Shown here: in pieces, positions 1 to 7,624 of the stretch
Layout: every line of letters starts with the position of its first letter
Numbering within the stretch: the stretch's first letter is position 1
Assembly: GCF_028369105.1 (NCBI RefSeq)
Contig: NZ_JAQNDO010000001.1
Location: 12,308,501 to 12,372,500 of the forward strand
DNA from: Polyangium mundeleinium
GTDB taxonomy: Bacteria > Myxococcota_A > Polyangia > Polyangiales > Polyangiaceae
Length of the DNA: 64,000 nt
Reading direction: 5' to 3'
Notes under the pieces: model-generated
The model's input: the letters and a program-made list of their open reading frames with translations, nothing else
Database searches by the model: none
What the model was told of the DNA's origin: nothing
Program-made: the position numbers and the translations under genes

Positions 1-42
1 CGGAACGGCTGACTACAAAAGAGGATCATGGTCATAGAATGA

Positions 43-95
43 GCCTAACGCGGCGGTCTGCTGCCCGGACGGTCAGCAGCACCGGCTTGTTGGAC
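43..95 (-). repeat. attC site of cassette 13
   Basis: On the minus strand the outer cores are GTCCAAC (R'', 95-89) and GTTAGGC (R', 49-43), both matching consensus, 53 bp apart. The interior GCCGGTGCTGCTGACC is like the other sites of the array. It is the leftmost site, and a further cassette presumably begins to its left. Confidence 0.7.
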
Positions 96-701
96 CGGCT
101 TCGGCTCGCATATGACATGCGGTTTCTCCGTCAGCACGAGATTATCGCACAAGAGAAGGTCGCTCTGTTCATCCGGCATCTCGTTCGCAGGGATGTCGAC
201 GACTCGTCCACGGCCTGGAACCTCACGTATATGTGTTGCGATCAGCTTCATCAGGCGCGGTTCTGCGAACGCGAAATAGCCCTGCTCGCGCAATGCATCC
301 GCGAGTTCACCGCAGCGCTGGGAATCTGCCCATTCATGTGGGCCACAGAGGTATTCCTTGAGTTCAGGAAAGACCTGCCACGGTTGTCGGCTGCTAACGA
401 TGAACTCGCCAACCCCAAATGAGGTGAATGCGCGCCTGCCTCTCGGACCAAAATCGACCCGAACACGGCGACCATCTCGGAGATTCTTGATGTCGAACTC
501 GAGCCCGTGGAAGTGGAACGCCCATTCGCCATCCGCCGTCCTGTTGATGCCATCGAGCCCCGGATCGTCCCGGCGCCGGCCGAGGATCCAGTACTCGAAC
601 GGATCGATGCCGATGGCCTGAGCAACGAGTGGGATCAGTTCTCGCTGACGAGCCACCAACTCGACCGCCGCAGACAAAAATTGGCACTCAAGTTCGGTCA
701 T
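45..701 (-). CDS. Cassette 13: hypothetical protein, 218 aa
   Basis: I recognise no family. The start was taken at 701 (MTELECQ), with a weak purine-rich AGAGG about 8 nt upstream. The reading is open 11 codons further but enters the neighbouring attC. The protein begins with a helical segment and has acidic-aromatic stretches such as DPFEYWILGRR and HFHGLEFDIKNL, with no signal peptide or membrane segment. Its frame runs through almost the whole attC and stops in the R' core at 45-47, so the last ~17 residues (Arg/Pro-rich) are attC-encoded. That is odd, because cassette genes usually stop near R''. Possibly the native stop was lost or the tail is tolerated. Confidence 0.6.
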   Translation of the reverse strand: MTELECQFLSAAVELVARQRELIPLVAQAIGIDPFEYWILGRRRDDPGLDGINRTADGEWAFHFHGLEFDIKNLRDGRRVRVDFGPRGRRAFTSFGVGEFIVSSRQPWQVFPELKEYLCGPHEWADSQRCGELADALREQGYFAFAEPRLMKLIATHIREVPGRGRVVDIPANEMPDEQSDLLLCDNLVLTEKPHVICEPKPVQQAGAADRPGSRPPR

Positions 702-723
702 CCCTGTGGCCTCTGCTCTCCTG

Positions 724-807
724 GTCGAACGCACTGTTCAGCCGCGGGGTACGCGGTCGAGCGGGGCGAGGCGGCGTGCTCCGTCGGTCTGCAACACGTC
801 GTTGGGC
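724..807 (-). repeat. Probable degenerate attC site of cassette 12
   Basis: R'' GCCCAAC reads at 807-801 on the minus strand. The R' end is only GTTCGAC at 730-724. A second GCCCAAC lies at 869-863, so the true site could extend to 869 (146 bp). It occupies the required place between cassette 12 and 13 genes, but it is the weakest site of the array. Confidence 0.45.
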
Positions 808-897
808 GGTACCGCTGTACGGTGCCGCGTCGGTCCGCATTTCGGTCGGCCTCAGGGCGTGCGTTGGGCGGTTCTGCCTTCCGATGCGGGTTTCGCC

Positions 898-2013
898 TCA
901 CCGCGCTCGCAGCGATTCGAGCGCGCGCGCCACCGCTGGGAAGCGCGCGGCGAGGGTGCGCTCGATCCATCGGTTCCCCAGGATGATCACGAGGAACAGA
1001 GGACCCAAGAGGCAAACGGCTTCGATCGACGTGCGTGCGGCCGGGTAGAGAGCGTAGGCGACAGCGAGGGCGAGCACGCCGGCGAGCAGCACCACGCCGG
1101 CGTGCCACAGCGACCAGCGCGGCATCGTCGACAGATGCGGCAGGTAGGGCGTGACCTCGAGGAGTCCGCGCTCCACCGCGGACTTGCAGGCCAGAGGCGG
1201 CAGCGCCACGAAGAGGTGGTCGTCTCCGTGGGTCTCGACGGAGAACAGGCGCAGCTCGCACCCCAGCGCGTGGGCGCGGGCGTTGCAGAGGTCGACGAAA
1301 TCGAAGACATCCATGGCCTCTTCGCTCTCCGCCCAGGCGCGGATCTCGGCGTCGAAGCACGCGTCCTCTGGCACGCCGATCATCTTCGGCAGCTCTCCCC
1401 AGGCGTCCCCGTCCTTGTGGTCGAAGCTGTGAAGCCAGCGCTTCCCCTTGCGAACGGCAAGGTCGTCGGAGCCACTGGCGGCGTAGAGCAGCAACCACAC
1501 CTCCTCGGAGCCGCTCTCGTGGAACTGCCATCGGCCCTCTCCCTTGTCGTACTCGGCCCAGGAATTCAGGCCCTCGCCGACATCGTCCACGAAATCGTCA
1601 AGGGAGACCCTGCGGAGCCGTCCCGTCACCGCCGCGAAGTCGGTGAGCCAGGTGGAAAGCCGGTACTGCCGCGCCGCCGGGCGCGCCCCGAAGACCTCGA
1701 GCATGGGGCCGAGGTGGGGGGCCCGGGCCACGAGCGCCTGCTCCACGCCGGCCCGTAGCGAGGCGAGCCTTGCGACCTCGACGACGTCGAGCGCCACGCT
1801 CGGGTTGCGCCGGGTGAGCGAGGGGATGGCTTCGCCTGCAAGCGACGTCAGCCCGCGGAGGAGCGCGCTCACCTCGCCGTCCGGCAGGACGCGCCCGTCC
1901 ACCATCCCGGCGATCCGGAGCTGCCGGAAGCGCTCCGATAGCTCGAAGGCAAAGGCCTCGGGCGCACGCGTGTAAAGGGTGACGCGCAGTTGAAGCAGGA
2001 TCGGGGGAGTCAC
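898..2013 (-). CDS. Cassette 12: hypothetical protein with C-terminal membrane hairpin, 371 aa
   Basis: No known family was recognised. The GTG start at 2013 gives a protein with a soluble N-terminal ~290 residues and two hydrophobic segments near the C-terminus, around AGVVLLAGVLALAVAYAL and AVCLLGPLFLVIIL, ending in a short basic tail. This suggests a tail-anchored inner-membrane protein with a cytoplasmic domain. Codon use is strongly GC-rich like the host chromosome, unlike cassette 11. About 150 bp separate its start from the attC of cassette 11. Confidence 0.75.
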   Translation of the reverse strand: MTPPILLQLRVTLYTRAPEAFAFELSERFRQLRIAGMVDGRVLPDGEVSALLRGLTSLAGEAIPSLTRRNPSVALDVVEVARLASLRAGVEQALVARAPHLGPMLEVFGARPAARQYRLSTWLTDFAAVTGRLRRVSLDDFVDDVGEGLNSWAEYDKGEGRWQFHESGSEEVWLLLYAASGSDDLAVRKGKRWLHSFDHKDGDAWGELPKMIGVPEDACFDAEIRAWAESEEAMDVFDFVDLCNARAHALGCELRLFSVETHGDDHLFVALPPLACKSAVERGLLEVTPYLPHLSTMPRWSLWHAGVVLLAGVLALAVAYALYPAARTSIEAVCLLGPLFLVIILGNRWIERTLAARFPAVARALESLRAR

Positions 2014-2167
2014 GGCGGGCGAACCTAACAGGTCTCTGCACCCTTTGCGACCGGCAGGACGCCGTGCCGACGGGAGCGCGACGCGTCTGCCGATGGCCCT
2101 CTCGCGGCCTCTCGACTCAGCCCCAGCCGGAACGAAGCTGCCGTGGCCGTCGAGAGGGTGGCTGCCC

Positions 2168-2227
2168 GCCCAACGTCTGAATCAAGCCGCGCCGCGAAGT
2201 GGTGTCGGCTTGAATGAATTGTTGGCC
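2168..2227 (-). repeat. attC site of cassette 11, aadA-type
   Basis: A 60-bp site with minus-strand R'' GGCCAAC and R' GTTGGGC. Its interior carries ATTCATTCAAGCCGAC and CTTCGCGGCGCGGCTT, the stem and loop layout I know from attC sites of aadA-type resistance cassettes. It pairs almost completely (TCAAGCCG with CGGCTTGA). It differs in sequence from the other, GC-richer sites here. Confidence 0.93.
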
Positions 2228-2228
2228 G

Positions 2229-2834
2229 TCATTCCATGGGCTGGCGGATGATTGTCTTCCATTTTTCAGGTGCCGCCTTTCGAATGTCGCTCAGATAGAT
2301 CTCATGGTGCTTGCCCCTGAGGGCAGAACGGCTTGAGATGTAGTCATGCACCCGCTGGATTGTCGGACCTTCCGCCGAGAACGGGCCTACATGCAACGTT
2401 TGCGCACACCGACCTTCTCCAAATTGTTCAAAGCGAATGCCTTTGAGCCCGGGCAGTCCCTTCTTGTCTTGAACGCTGGCAATCGCCGACTGGACCATCT
2501 GCTTTGCAGCTTCCGGCGGCTGCATGATCATCATTGTCCATTTCCAGCTTTCCTTTTCATCGCGGCTGAAGCCAGTCAAGTCGTCCGCCCACCACAGACC
2601 TTCGAGTGGCATGACCACGTAGTCGAGCCCCTTCTCCTTCTTTAGTGCAAACTTTATGGTGTATGAGACCGAATAGAGAGCCTCTACTGCCTCTTTGTAA
2701 CTCTTGGATGTGTTGGGATTCCCTTCGCCATCGACCATCAGAAAGTTGAACGCTGGAACGTCAACTTCGACCACCTCCTTTGCGGAAGGCTTGTACAGGT
2801 CTTTCAACTCGCTCTTGAGATCAATCTTGTTCAC
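2229..2834 (-). CDS. Cassette 11: GyrI-like small-molecule binding protein, 201 aa
   Basis: The protein resembles the GyrI-like small-molecule-binding domain family: a VDVPAFNFLMVDGEGNP segment, a central LDYVVMPLEGLWW strand and a C-terminal HEIYLSDIRKAAPEKWKTIIRQP motif typical of stand-alone GyrI-like proteins. These are soluble SRPBCC/SOUL-like ligand binders of uncertain substrate. ATG is at 2834; the TGA at 2229 lies 2 nt from the attC, as in a compact cassette. The gene is Lys-rich and clearly more AT-rich than its neighbours, indicating recent acquisition from a lower-GC host. That fits its distinct aadA-like attC. Confidence 0.85.
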   Translation of the reverse strand: MNKIDLKSELKDLYKPSAKEVVEVDVPAFNFLMVDGEGNPNTSKSYKEAVEALYSVSYTIKFALKKEKGLDYVVMPLEGLWWADDLTGFSRDEKESWKWTMMIMQPPEAAKQMVQSAIASVQDKKGLPGLKGIRFEQFGEGRCAQTLHVGPFSAEGPTIQRVHDYISSRSALRGKHHEIYLSDIRKAAPEKWKTIIRQPME

Positions 2835-2849
2835 GAGCCCTCCAATGAC

Positions 2850-2932
2850 GGCTCACGCGCGGGTGTGCTGCGGTGCGCCGTGCCGAGCAAAGCGAAGCTC
2901 GACGCACCGTCAGCACCAGCTGCTTGTTCGGC
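2850..2932 (-). repeat. attC site of cassette 10
   Basis: An 83-bp site. Minus-strand R'' is GCCGAAC, and R' is GTGAGCC where a T-to-G change breaks the GTT. The interior (AGCTGGTGCTGACGG and an apical GAGCTTCGCTTTGCTC hairpin) closely matches the site at 9037-9119, so it belongs to the same sequence family. The altered R' may make it recombination-poor. Confidence 0.82.
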
Positions 2933-2997
2933 AGTTCACTGGTGTCCATGCGAAACCACCGGTGCAAGGCTCGAGCAAGGGAAGGAGCCATGTGACC

Positions 2998-3480
2998 CTA
3001 TCTTTCACGACGAATCCGGTACTTGGCCCCCTCCTCAAGAGGGTCCAGGTGGGCGGCGAAATAGTCGGGCGATACGTCTTTGACGACAGCAGGGGCTTGG
3101 GTTTCATCGCCAGCCCAGCACGAAAACACCTCGACATCTCCGCCGCGAAGCGCAGCGCGTACGAGCGCGTGGAGGCGCTCGCGCGATCGTTGTTCGGCGA
3201 GGAATTCGCTCCGCTCGTCCTCGAAAAGAGCGGGAAGAAGTGGAAGCACGTCCGCCACGACGTCAAACCCTTCAAGCCCGAGCTGCTGGCTGCGGAATCC
3301 GCAACCGCAGCTCTCGTGCGAGCCGATAGAGTGGACGTACGGCTGTACGAACTGCATGCGTACCGGCGCGTCCGCAGGCTCCGGCCTCACGTGGAGAGCC
3401 CCCGGAGCCGCGTCGGGCGCCTCGGGTGGCGTCACGCCGGCAAGAGGAGTCGCGGAACCAAGCCAAACCATCAAGCACAT
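2998..3480 (-). CDS. Cassette 10: conserved hypothetical GCGF-motif protein, 160 aa
   Basis: This resembles a family of short bacterial proteins that begin MCYL-like and contain a SHExCGCGF motif, followed by a C-terminal VEVFSCWAGDE segment. Here SHESCGCGF and VEVFSCWAGDETQAP are both present, supporting the ATG at 3480 as a full-length start. The function of the family is unknown to me. The Cys pair could bind metal. No signal peptide is evident. It ends about 65 nt before its attC. Confidence 0.75.
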   Translation of the reverse strand: MCLMVWLGSATPLAGVTPPEAPDAAPGALHVRPEPADAPVRMQFVQPYVHSIGSHESCGCGFRSQQLGLEGFDVVADVLPLLPALFEDERSEFLAEQRSRERLHALVRAALRGGDVEVFSCWAGDETQAPAVVKDVSPDYFAAHLDPLEEGAKYRIRRER

Positions 3481-3600
3481 CCTCGGGTACTCCTGGGCGC
3501 CTCGATCAAGTCAGCCGGGCGGTGGTCCGAGAGCCGTTCGCGACCCCTCGTCTCGCAGGTGCGTCCGTCGCAGATGCGCTCGCGAGTGTACGCGCAGACT

Positions 3601-3685
3601 GCCGAACGAACCGCTCTGCCGCATCGCGGGCCGTGCTGAGCGAAGCGAGGCTCGGCGCCCCGTCAGTACCAGCCGCTTGTTGGGC
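3601..3685 (-). repeat. attC site of cassette 9
   Basis: An 85-bp site with minus-strand R'' GCCCAAC and R' GTTCGGC. The interior CGGCTGGTACTGACGG and the apical CTCGCTTCGCTCAGC hairpin match the common site family of this array. Confidence 0.85.
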
Positions 3686-3698
3686 AGCACGAGTCGCA

Positions 3699-4406
3699 TC
3701 ATTTCGCGTCCGGTCGTCCGGTTGCCATTACGCTCACGTTCGCGCAGTGTACCACTGCTCCGGTCACAGGCTCGTCCCCATGGTCGCAGATGAACGGCGT
3801 AGCCGCCGGATCCGCGCGATCGTACGCATCCTCGAAGATCATCATACAGCGCCCGCGACGGTCGAACGCAATCGTCATACCGGCGAGAGGTCCCCTTGGG
3901 ATCTCTTCGCAGCGATCGGTATTTGGGTTGGTGCGAGCGGTCTTGAGGCCGAGAGAGTCGCATCGGAAGTTGATCGGCTTCCACCAGCCGACGAAGAAAT
4001 GGCTCCCGACGGGCCGCGTTTCGGTCCACCCGATGCCTAGCAGCCCGACATCCTCTGCGCGGGCCTGGCCACAGACTCCTCGCTCGCAAGTCACGGCGCT
4101 CTCAGGAGGGTAGTACTCCCAGGGCCGGCGCCGAAACGTGGCAACCAAGTCCAACATGGCTGCAAGGGCTTCGCACCCGACGAGCTGAGTGACCTCTACG
4201 GTCGTGTCGGCGTCCATTGCCGCAGACGACGATTGCGATGCAGCCCGCTCCTGCACAGCCGACGTCGCGGTGACCCCGGCGCCGGGCGTCGCGCCCTCAT
4301 CATTAGCGGAGCAGGCCTTGCAGCCGAAAGGTGCCATGGCCGTGCAACACATCAGCGCATACACCACTGCGACAGGAGAACTCTTGGTCGAGGCTGGACG
4401 ATGCAT
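3699..4406 (-). CDS. Cassette 9: putative lipoprotein, 235 aa
   Basis: From ATG 4406 the N-terminus has a hydrophobic stretch (VAVVYALMCC) and a lipobox-like APFGC, followed by a Ser/Ala-rich spacer. An alternative ATG at 4436 also lies inside the cassette. The mature domain has scattered Cys residues (TCERGVCG, NFRCDS, CDHGDE, HCANVS), likely disulfides in the envelope. No family was recognised. The stop at 3699 is 13 nt before its attC. It is likely exported; the function cannot be stated. Confidence 0.7.
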   Translation of the reverse strand: MHRPASTKSSPVAVVYALMCCTAMAPFGCKACSANDEGATPGAGVTATSAVQERAASQSSSAAMDADTTVEVTQLVGCEALAAMLDLVATFRRRPWEYYPPESAVTCERGVCGQARAEDVGLLGIGWTETRPVGSHFFVGWWKPINFRCDSLGLKTARTNPNTDRCEEIPRGPLAGMTIAFDRRGRCMMIFEDAYDRADPAATPFICDHGDEPVTGAVVHCANVSVMATGRPDAK

Positions 4407-4438
4407 GCATGCACTCGGTGAACGGCTCAGGTGCATCT

Positions 4439-4526
4439 GCCCAACGTTCGGCTCACCCGCGTGCGACGGAGGGGCGCCGTCAGGCGCCACGAAGTGACCG
4501 CCGTCGGGTGCAGCCGTGAGCTCGGC
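4439..4526 (-). repeat. attC site of cassette 8
   Basis: An 88-bp site. Minus-strand R' is GTTGGGC (4445-4439), while R'' is degenerate (GCCGAGC). The interior is strikingly similar to the site at 10105-10189: GGCGCC arms, CACCCG and GGTGCAGCCGT. This indicates shared ancestry of the two sites. Confidence 0.8.
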
Positions 4527-4569
4527 GGTTCATGCTGATGCAACTGGCAGAGAGAGCTTCCACGCGCGA

Positions 4570-5346
4570 TCAGCCCCCGAGGAATTCGTCCGTCACCCGC
4601 ACAAGCTCGTCGGGATGCGTCCAGATGAGCGCGTGGCCAGCGCCATCGATCATGACGAGCCGAGACCCGGTGATTCCGTCGTGGAGCATCTTCGCGTGGT
4701 GGAACGGGACCGCGTCATCGTTCGAGGCGGCGACGACGAGCGTCGGACATCTGATCTGGTCCAGGCGGCGCCTGCTGTCGAACGCCATCGCCTCCCTCCA
4801 CGCGGACACCATCAACTTGTCGTCCTGGTTCGCGATGAGGCCGATAACCCAGTCGGCACGCTCCTTGGCAAGCTGCTTCAACCCTTGTGAGACGAGGAGC
4901 TTCGCAAACCGCCTCATGCCGAGGGCGTGGACGAGAAACGGAACGATGTGGCCTTCGATCCTTTCGCGAAATGTCGCCATGTTGAAGGCGTAGGTGCATG
5001 CGAGCACGAGGTGGTCGCATCGACGGGGGTGGTCAAGGACCAGTTGTTGCGCAATTGCACCGCCCTGCGAATAGCCGAGCACCGCGGTAGAGTCGATGCC
5101 CAGATGGTCGAGCAGGCGCGACAGGTCAGATGCAAGCTGTGCCGCCGTATACGGCGGCGCAAGTCCCCGACTCCGCCCGTGGCCGCGCAGGTCTGGAACA
5201 ATCACGCGATGCCGGGCTGCAAGATGTTCGATGACCGGCTCGAACATCTCCCCAGTGATCATCAACCCATGTATGAGCAGGAGGGGCGGTCCCGATCCGC
5301 GCTCGGTGAAGTAGACGAGATCTGAGGGCACCGGAACAGAGCTCAT
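4570..5346 (-). CDS. Cassette 8: alpha/beta hydrolase, 258 aa
   Basis: A soluble alpha/beta hydrolase of the typical ~260-aa length. It has an oxyanion HGLM turn near residue 26, PDLRGHGRS, a nucleophile elbow GYSQGG with Ser93, an acid in AASNDDAVP, and the base in GAGHALIWTHP. The family includes esterases, lactonases and haloperoxidase-like enzymes; the substrate cannot be told. The ATG at 5346 lies 26 nt after the upstream attC core, so it uses nearly the whole cassette. No signal peptide is present. Confidence 0.9.
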   Translation of the reverse strand: MSSVPVPSDLVYFTERGSGPPLLLIHGLMITGEMFEPVIEHLAARHRVIVPDLRGHGRSRGLAPPYTAAQLASDLSRLLDHLGIDSTAVLGYSQGGAIAQQLVLDHPRRCDHLVLACTYAFNMATFRERIEGHIVPFLVHALGMRRFAKLLVSQGLKQLAKERADWVIGLIANQDDKLMVSAWREAMAFDSRRRLDQIRCPTLVVAASNDDAVPFHHAKMLHDGITGSRLVMIDGAGHALIWTHPDELVRVTDEFLGG

Positions 5347-5371
5347 GGCAGCACGTTTCTGGGCCGGAGCC

Positions 5372-5455
5372 GCCCAACGTCACGGTCTGCCGCGGACTGG
5401 GGCCGTCCAGCGAAGCGAAGATGCTCGGCCCGTCGGCAGCAACGGCTTGTTGGGC
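5372..5455 (-). repeat. attC site of cassette 7
   Basis: An 84-bp site with consensus cores on both sides: minus-strand R'' GCCCAAC and R' GTTGGGC. The interior CCGTTGCTGCCGACGG and the apical ATCTTCGCTTCGCTGG hairpin match the common family. Confidence 0.88.
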
Positions 5456-5587
5456 AGTACATGACGGTCCTGATGCTCCTTGCGTTTGCGCATTGCAGCT
5501 CGATATGGGGAGCGGGCCGGCGCGAGTGCTTCGCCCCCGGCTTGTCCGAGCACGAGCCGGGCCGACGCGTGGGGCGGAGCGCGCACG

Positions 5588-6466
5588 TCATTGCGACACC
5601 CAGGAGCAATACTCGACGGGCGTGGGCGCTGGACCGCATCGGCCACCGAGGTTCGCGCCGAGCTTGAACACGTAGACCCTGCCGTCCTGAGACACCCAGC
5701 CCGCCTCCAGGTGATCCCAGACCCCACAGGACCCGCCGACGTCTCGCGTCGGCACAGCCGCTTCGCCCATCGTCCCCGGGAGCCCGTGCACCACGAGCGG
5801 CAGTTTGGCGTCTCCGGAGCGCGTGCGCCGCAAGAGTTCGACCTTGTAGCCCTCGCCCACGAACTGGAACTCGACCGCGTTGAAACGCAGCGTGTGCGGA
5901 TCGACGGCGACACCGGAAGGGCCGCAGTCTTGGCCGCCGATCTCTCCCGGGATCAGCGATTGCCAGCGGCCCTTGTCCAAGGCTCGCTGCGCCTGCGGGC
6001 GACGGGTGGCCCGTGCCGATTGTGCCCAGAGCGTGAACACGGCCTGTTTGTTCGTTCGGACGTCGAGGAAGGCGAGGTGCAGGCTGGCTTCTTCCTCGAT
6101 GGTCCATCGCTCGTCGAGAATGGCGATGGTTCGACCATCGTCGCTGATCGCCGGGAATCGCCTTGCGACCTCGGGTTCGACCGTGGTCGTTCCGTCCGGG
6201 CGCTGATCGAAGCGGAGCGTGACCGGCATGAACGCCGCATCGGCCTTCGGCGCTCCGGCGTTACACTTTCCGTCGCTCGAGGGCGCCGCATGAGCGTCCC
6301 CGTCGGGCGGGCTCGGGGGAACGCTCGCTTGTGGCGAGGGGATGCTCGATGGCGACGGGATGCTCGATGGCGAGGGGATGCTCGACGGCGACGGCGCGGC
6401 GCCGCGACACGCCGCGACCACCCCGATCGAGGTCGTGAACGCAGCCTTCGTCCATCGAGAGATCAT
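5588..6466 (-). CDS. Cassette 7: lipoprotein with Pro/Ser repeat linker, 292 aa
   Basis: The start was placed at ATG 6466, giving a short signal peptide ending in lipobox VVAAC. A linker of repeated SIPSPS units follows (DNA repeat 6336-6393), then a beta-rich domain with TLRFDQRPDGTTT, AISDDGRTIAILDERW, and a Cys-containing C-terminus (GGSCGVWDHLEAGW, EYCSWVSQ). It looks like an exported beta-propeller-like or WD40-like fragment; the family is not recognised. The reading frame is open upstream to 6583, but that would run into the attC of cassette 6. It ends 132 nt before its own attC. Confidence 0.72.
   Translation of the reverse strand: MISRWTKAAFTTSIGVVAACRGAAPSPSSIPSPSSIPSPSSIPSPQASVPPSPPDGDAHAAPSSDGKCNAGAPKADAAFMPVTLRFDQRPDGTTTVEPEVARRFPAISDDGRTIAILDERWTIEEEASLHLAFLDVRTNKQAVFTLWAQSARATRRPQAQRALDKGRWQSLIPGEIGGQDCGPSGVAVDPHTLRFNAVEFQFVGEGYKVELLRRTRSGDAKLPLVVHGLPGTMGEAAVPTRDVGGSCGVWDHLEAGWVSQDGRVYVFKLGANLGGRCGPAPTPVEYCSWVSQ
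6336..6393 (+). repeat. 18-bp coding tandem repeat
   Basis: About three copies of an 18-bp unit (GGGATGCTCGATGGCGA-like). On the minus strand they encode the SIPSPS linker of the cassette 7 lipoprotein. The repeat is likely length-variable by slippage. Confidence 0.8.
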
Positions 6467-6560
6467 GGTGCAGTATACATACGCCTCGGCGATCTGGAAC
6501 AGTGCATCGTGGTGTCCGTCCCTTGGGACTGCGTCGATACGCCAAGATGAGGTTTGTCGG

Positions 6561-6696
6561 CCCAACGACAGGTTCAACCGCAAGGGCTGCCTGGAGGCGT
6601 GTCCGCGCAGCAGCAGGCACGGCAGCGGGCATATCCGTCACGGGAGCGAGCACCCGTGGCCACGCAGCCCTTGTCGGTTGCAACCGCTTGTTAGCC
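6561..6696 (-). repeat. attC site of cassette 6, long form
   Basis: At 136 bp this is the longest site, comparable in length to Vibrio VCR sites. Minus-strand R'' is GGCTAAC and R' is GTTGGGC. Long complementary arms (GGTTGCAACCGAC / GGTTCAACC and AAGGGCTGC / GCAGCCCTT) give a strong stem. Confidence 0.88.
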
Positions 6697-6705
6697 AGGT
6701 CAGCG

Positions 6706-7480
6706 CTACGAAAGCAGTCTCGTGAACGCATTCACCCCCCTCTCTACGTGAGCGATCTCGGCGATCTGCTGGATCCTGGGCCAGGGAAGATCGGCGCAGT
6801 CTACACCAGCGCCCGAGATCTGACCGGCAATTGCAGCAATCGTATCTGTGTCACCGCCGAGGCCAGCCGCCTCGGCCAGCAGAGTCTCCAGCGATAACGA
6901 CATGTTCGAGCGCGCCACGTATAGCGCGAGCGGAACCGTGTCGACGACGCGGCCAGAATTCCCAAATTCGGTTGCAATCGTAGCGGGGGATTTGCGGAGC
7001 GTTTGGAGCTCCAGGAGCCTGTCGCGCACGGCGGAGTCCGGCGTAATCGCAGCCGCTTCGTCCAGTAGATCCCGGACGCTCGACCGGGCGCGGGCGCGAA
7101 TGGCGACAATCACGGCGACCGCACCGGCATAGGCCTCTTCGTTTCTGTGCGTGATACGTGCGACATCACGAACAACTCGGCGGTCATTCTCGACTTCGGG
7201 GTCGAGCATGAATGCCAGCGGCGCGACCCGCATAGCAGCGCCACTACCAGCAGCGAATTCACCCGACGCGCCGCAGAGTGCCCAATGCGCGCCAGCGGAT
7301 AGGTCGCGCAGGGCCTTGAGAGTAGCGGAACCATGTGTCATCGGAGATTCGTGGCGCCGAGGGAAACGGTGCGACCCCAAGCGCGCCGCCTCCCTCGTAT
7401 GGCCCACCCCACGCATCTCCGAGCGCACCAGCAAGGAGGCAACTCCGGGCGACATCGGGGGAGAATCTGGTCATGACCAT
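6706..7480 (-). pseudogene. Cassette 6: ADP-ribosylglycohydrolase, broken by internal deletion
   Basis: The N-terminal part (from ATG 7480) reads SCLLAGALGDAWGGPYEG and ends at ISDDT, matching the start and first metal-binding motif of ADP-ribosylglycohydrolases (ARH/DraG family). The rest, including ATLKALRDL, GAAMRVAPLAF and the second motif GLGGDTDTIAAIAGQ, lies in another frame (from about 7340 down to 6706). The residues between SDDT and the ATLKALRDL region of intact homologues, some 25-30, are missing. A frame-breaking deletion of under 100 bp therefore occurred near 7340-7350. If a downstream start were used, the product would lack the first Asp motif. The family removes ADP-ribose from proteins, using Mg2+. 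Confidence 0.8.
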
Positions 7481-7520
7481 ACACCCGTATCAGAAACTCC
7501 GACTTGGCTCATGCCACTCT

Positions 7521-7582
7521 GGCTAACGTTGCGGTGTGCCGCGGGCGCGCAGCGCGCCGTCGGCACCAGCGCCGGGTTGGGC
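7521..7582 (-). repeat. attC site of cassette 5
   Basis: A short 62-bp site with minus-strand R'' GCCCAAC and R' GTTAGCC. The inner arms CGGCGCTGGTGCCG and CGGCACACCGC pair around GCGCGC. Confidence 0.87.
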
Positions 7583-7624
7583 AGCTTTCCGTGTGCAAGT
7601 TATCGGTGCTCGCGGAGACGTATG

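Noticed and set aside
39-422. Plus-strand open frame starting inside the leftmost attC
   Set aside because: It overlaps the minus-strand cassette 13 gene entirely, has no ribosome-binding site, and opposes the polarity of every other cassette gene.
1544-1975. Plus-strand open frame with Ser/Arg-rich product
   Set aside because: It is a shadow of the cassette 12 gene, created by high GC content on the opposite strand.
2168-2227. tRNA-like or Rho-independent terminator reading of the palindrome
   Set aside because: It lacks a T tract and tRNA arms. Its GCCCAAC/GTTGGCC ends and position after a stop codon fit attC.
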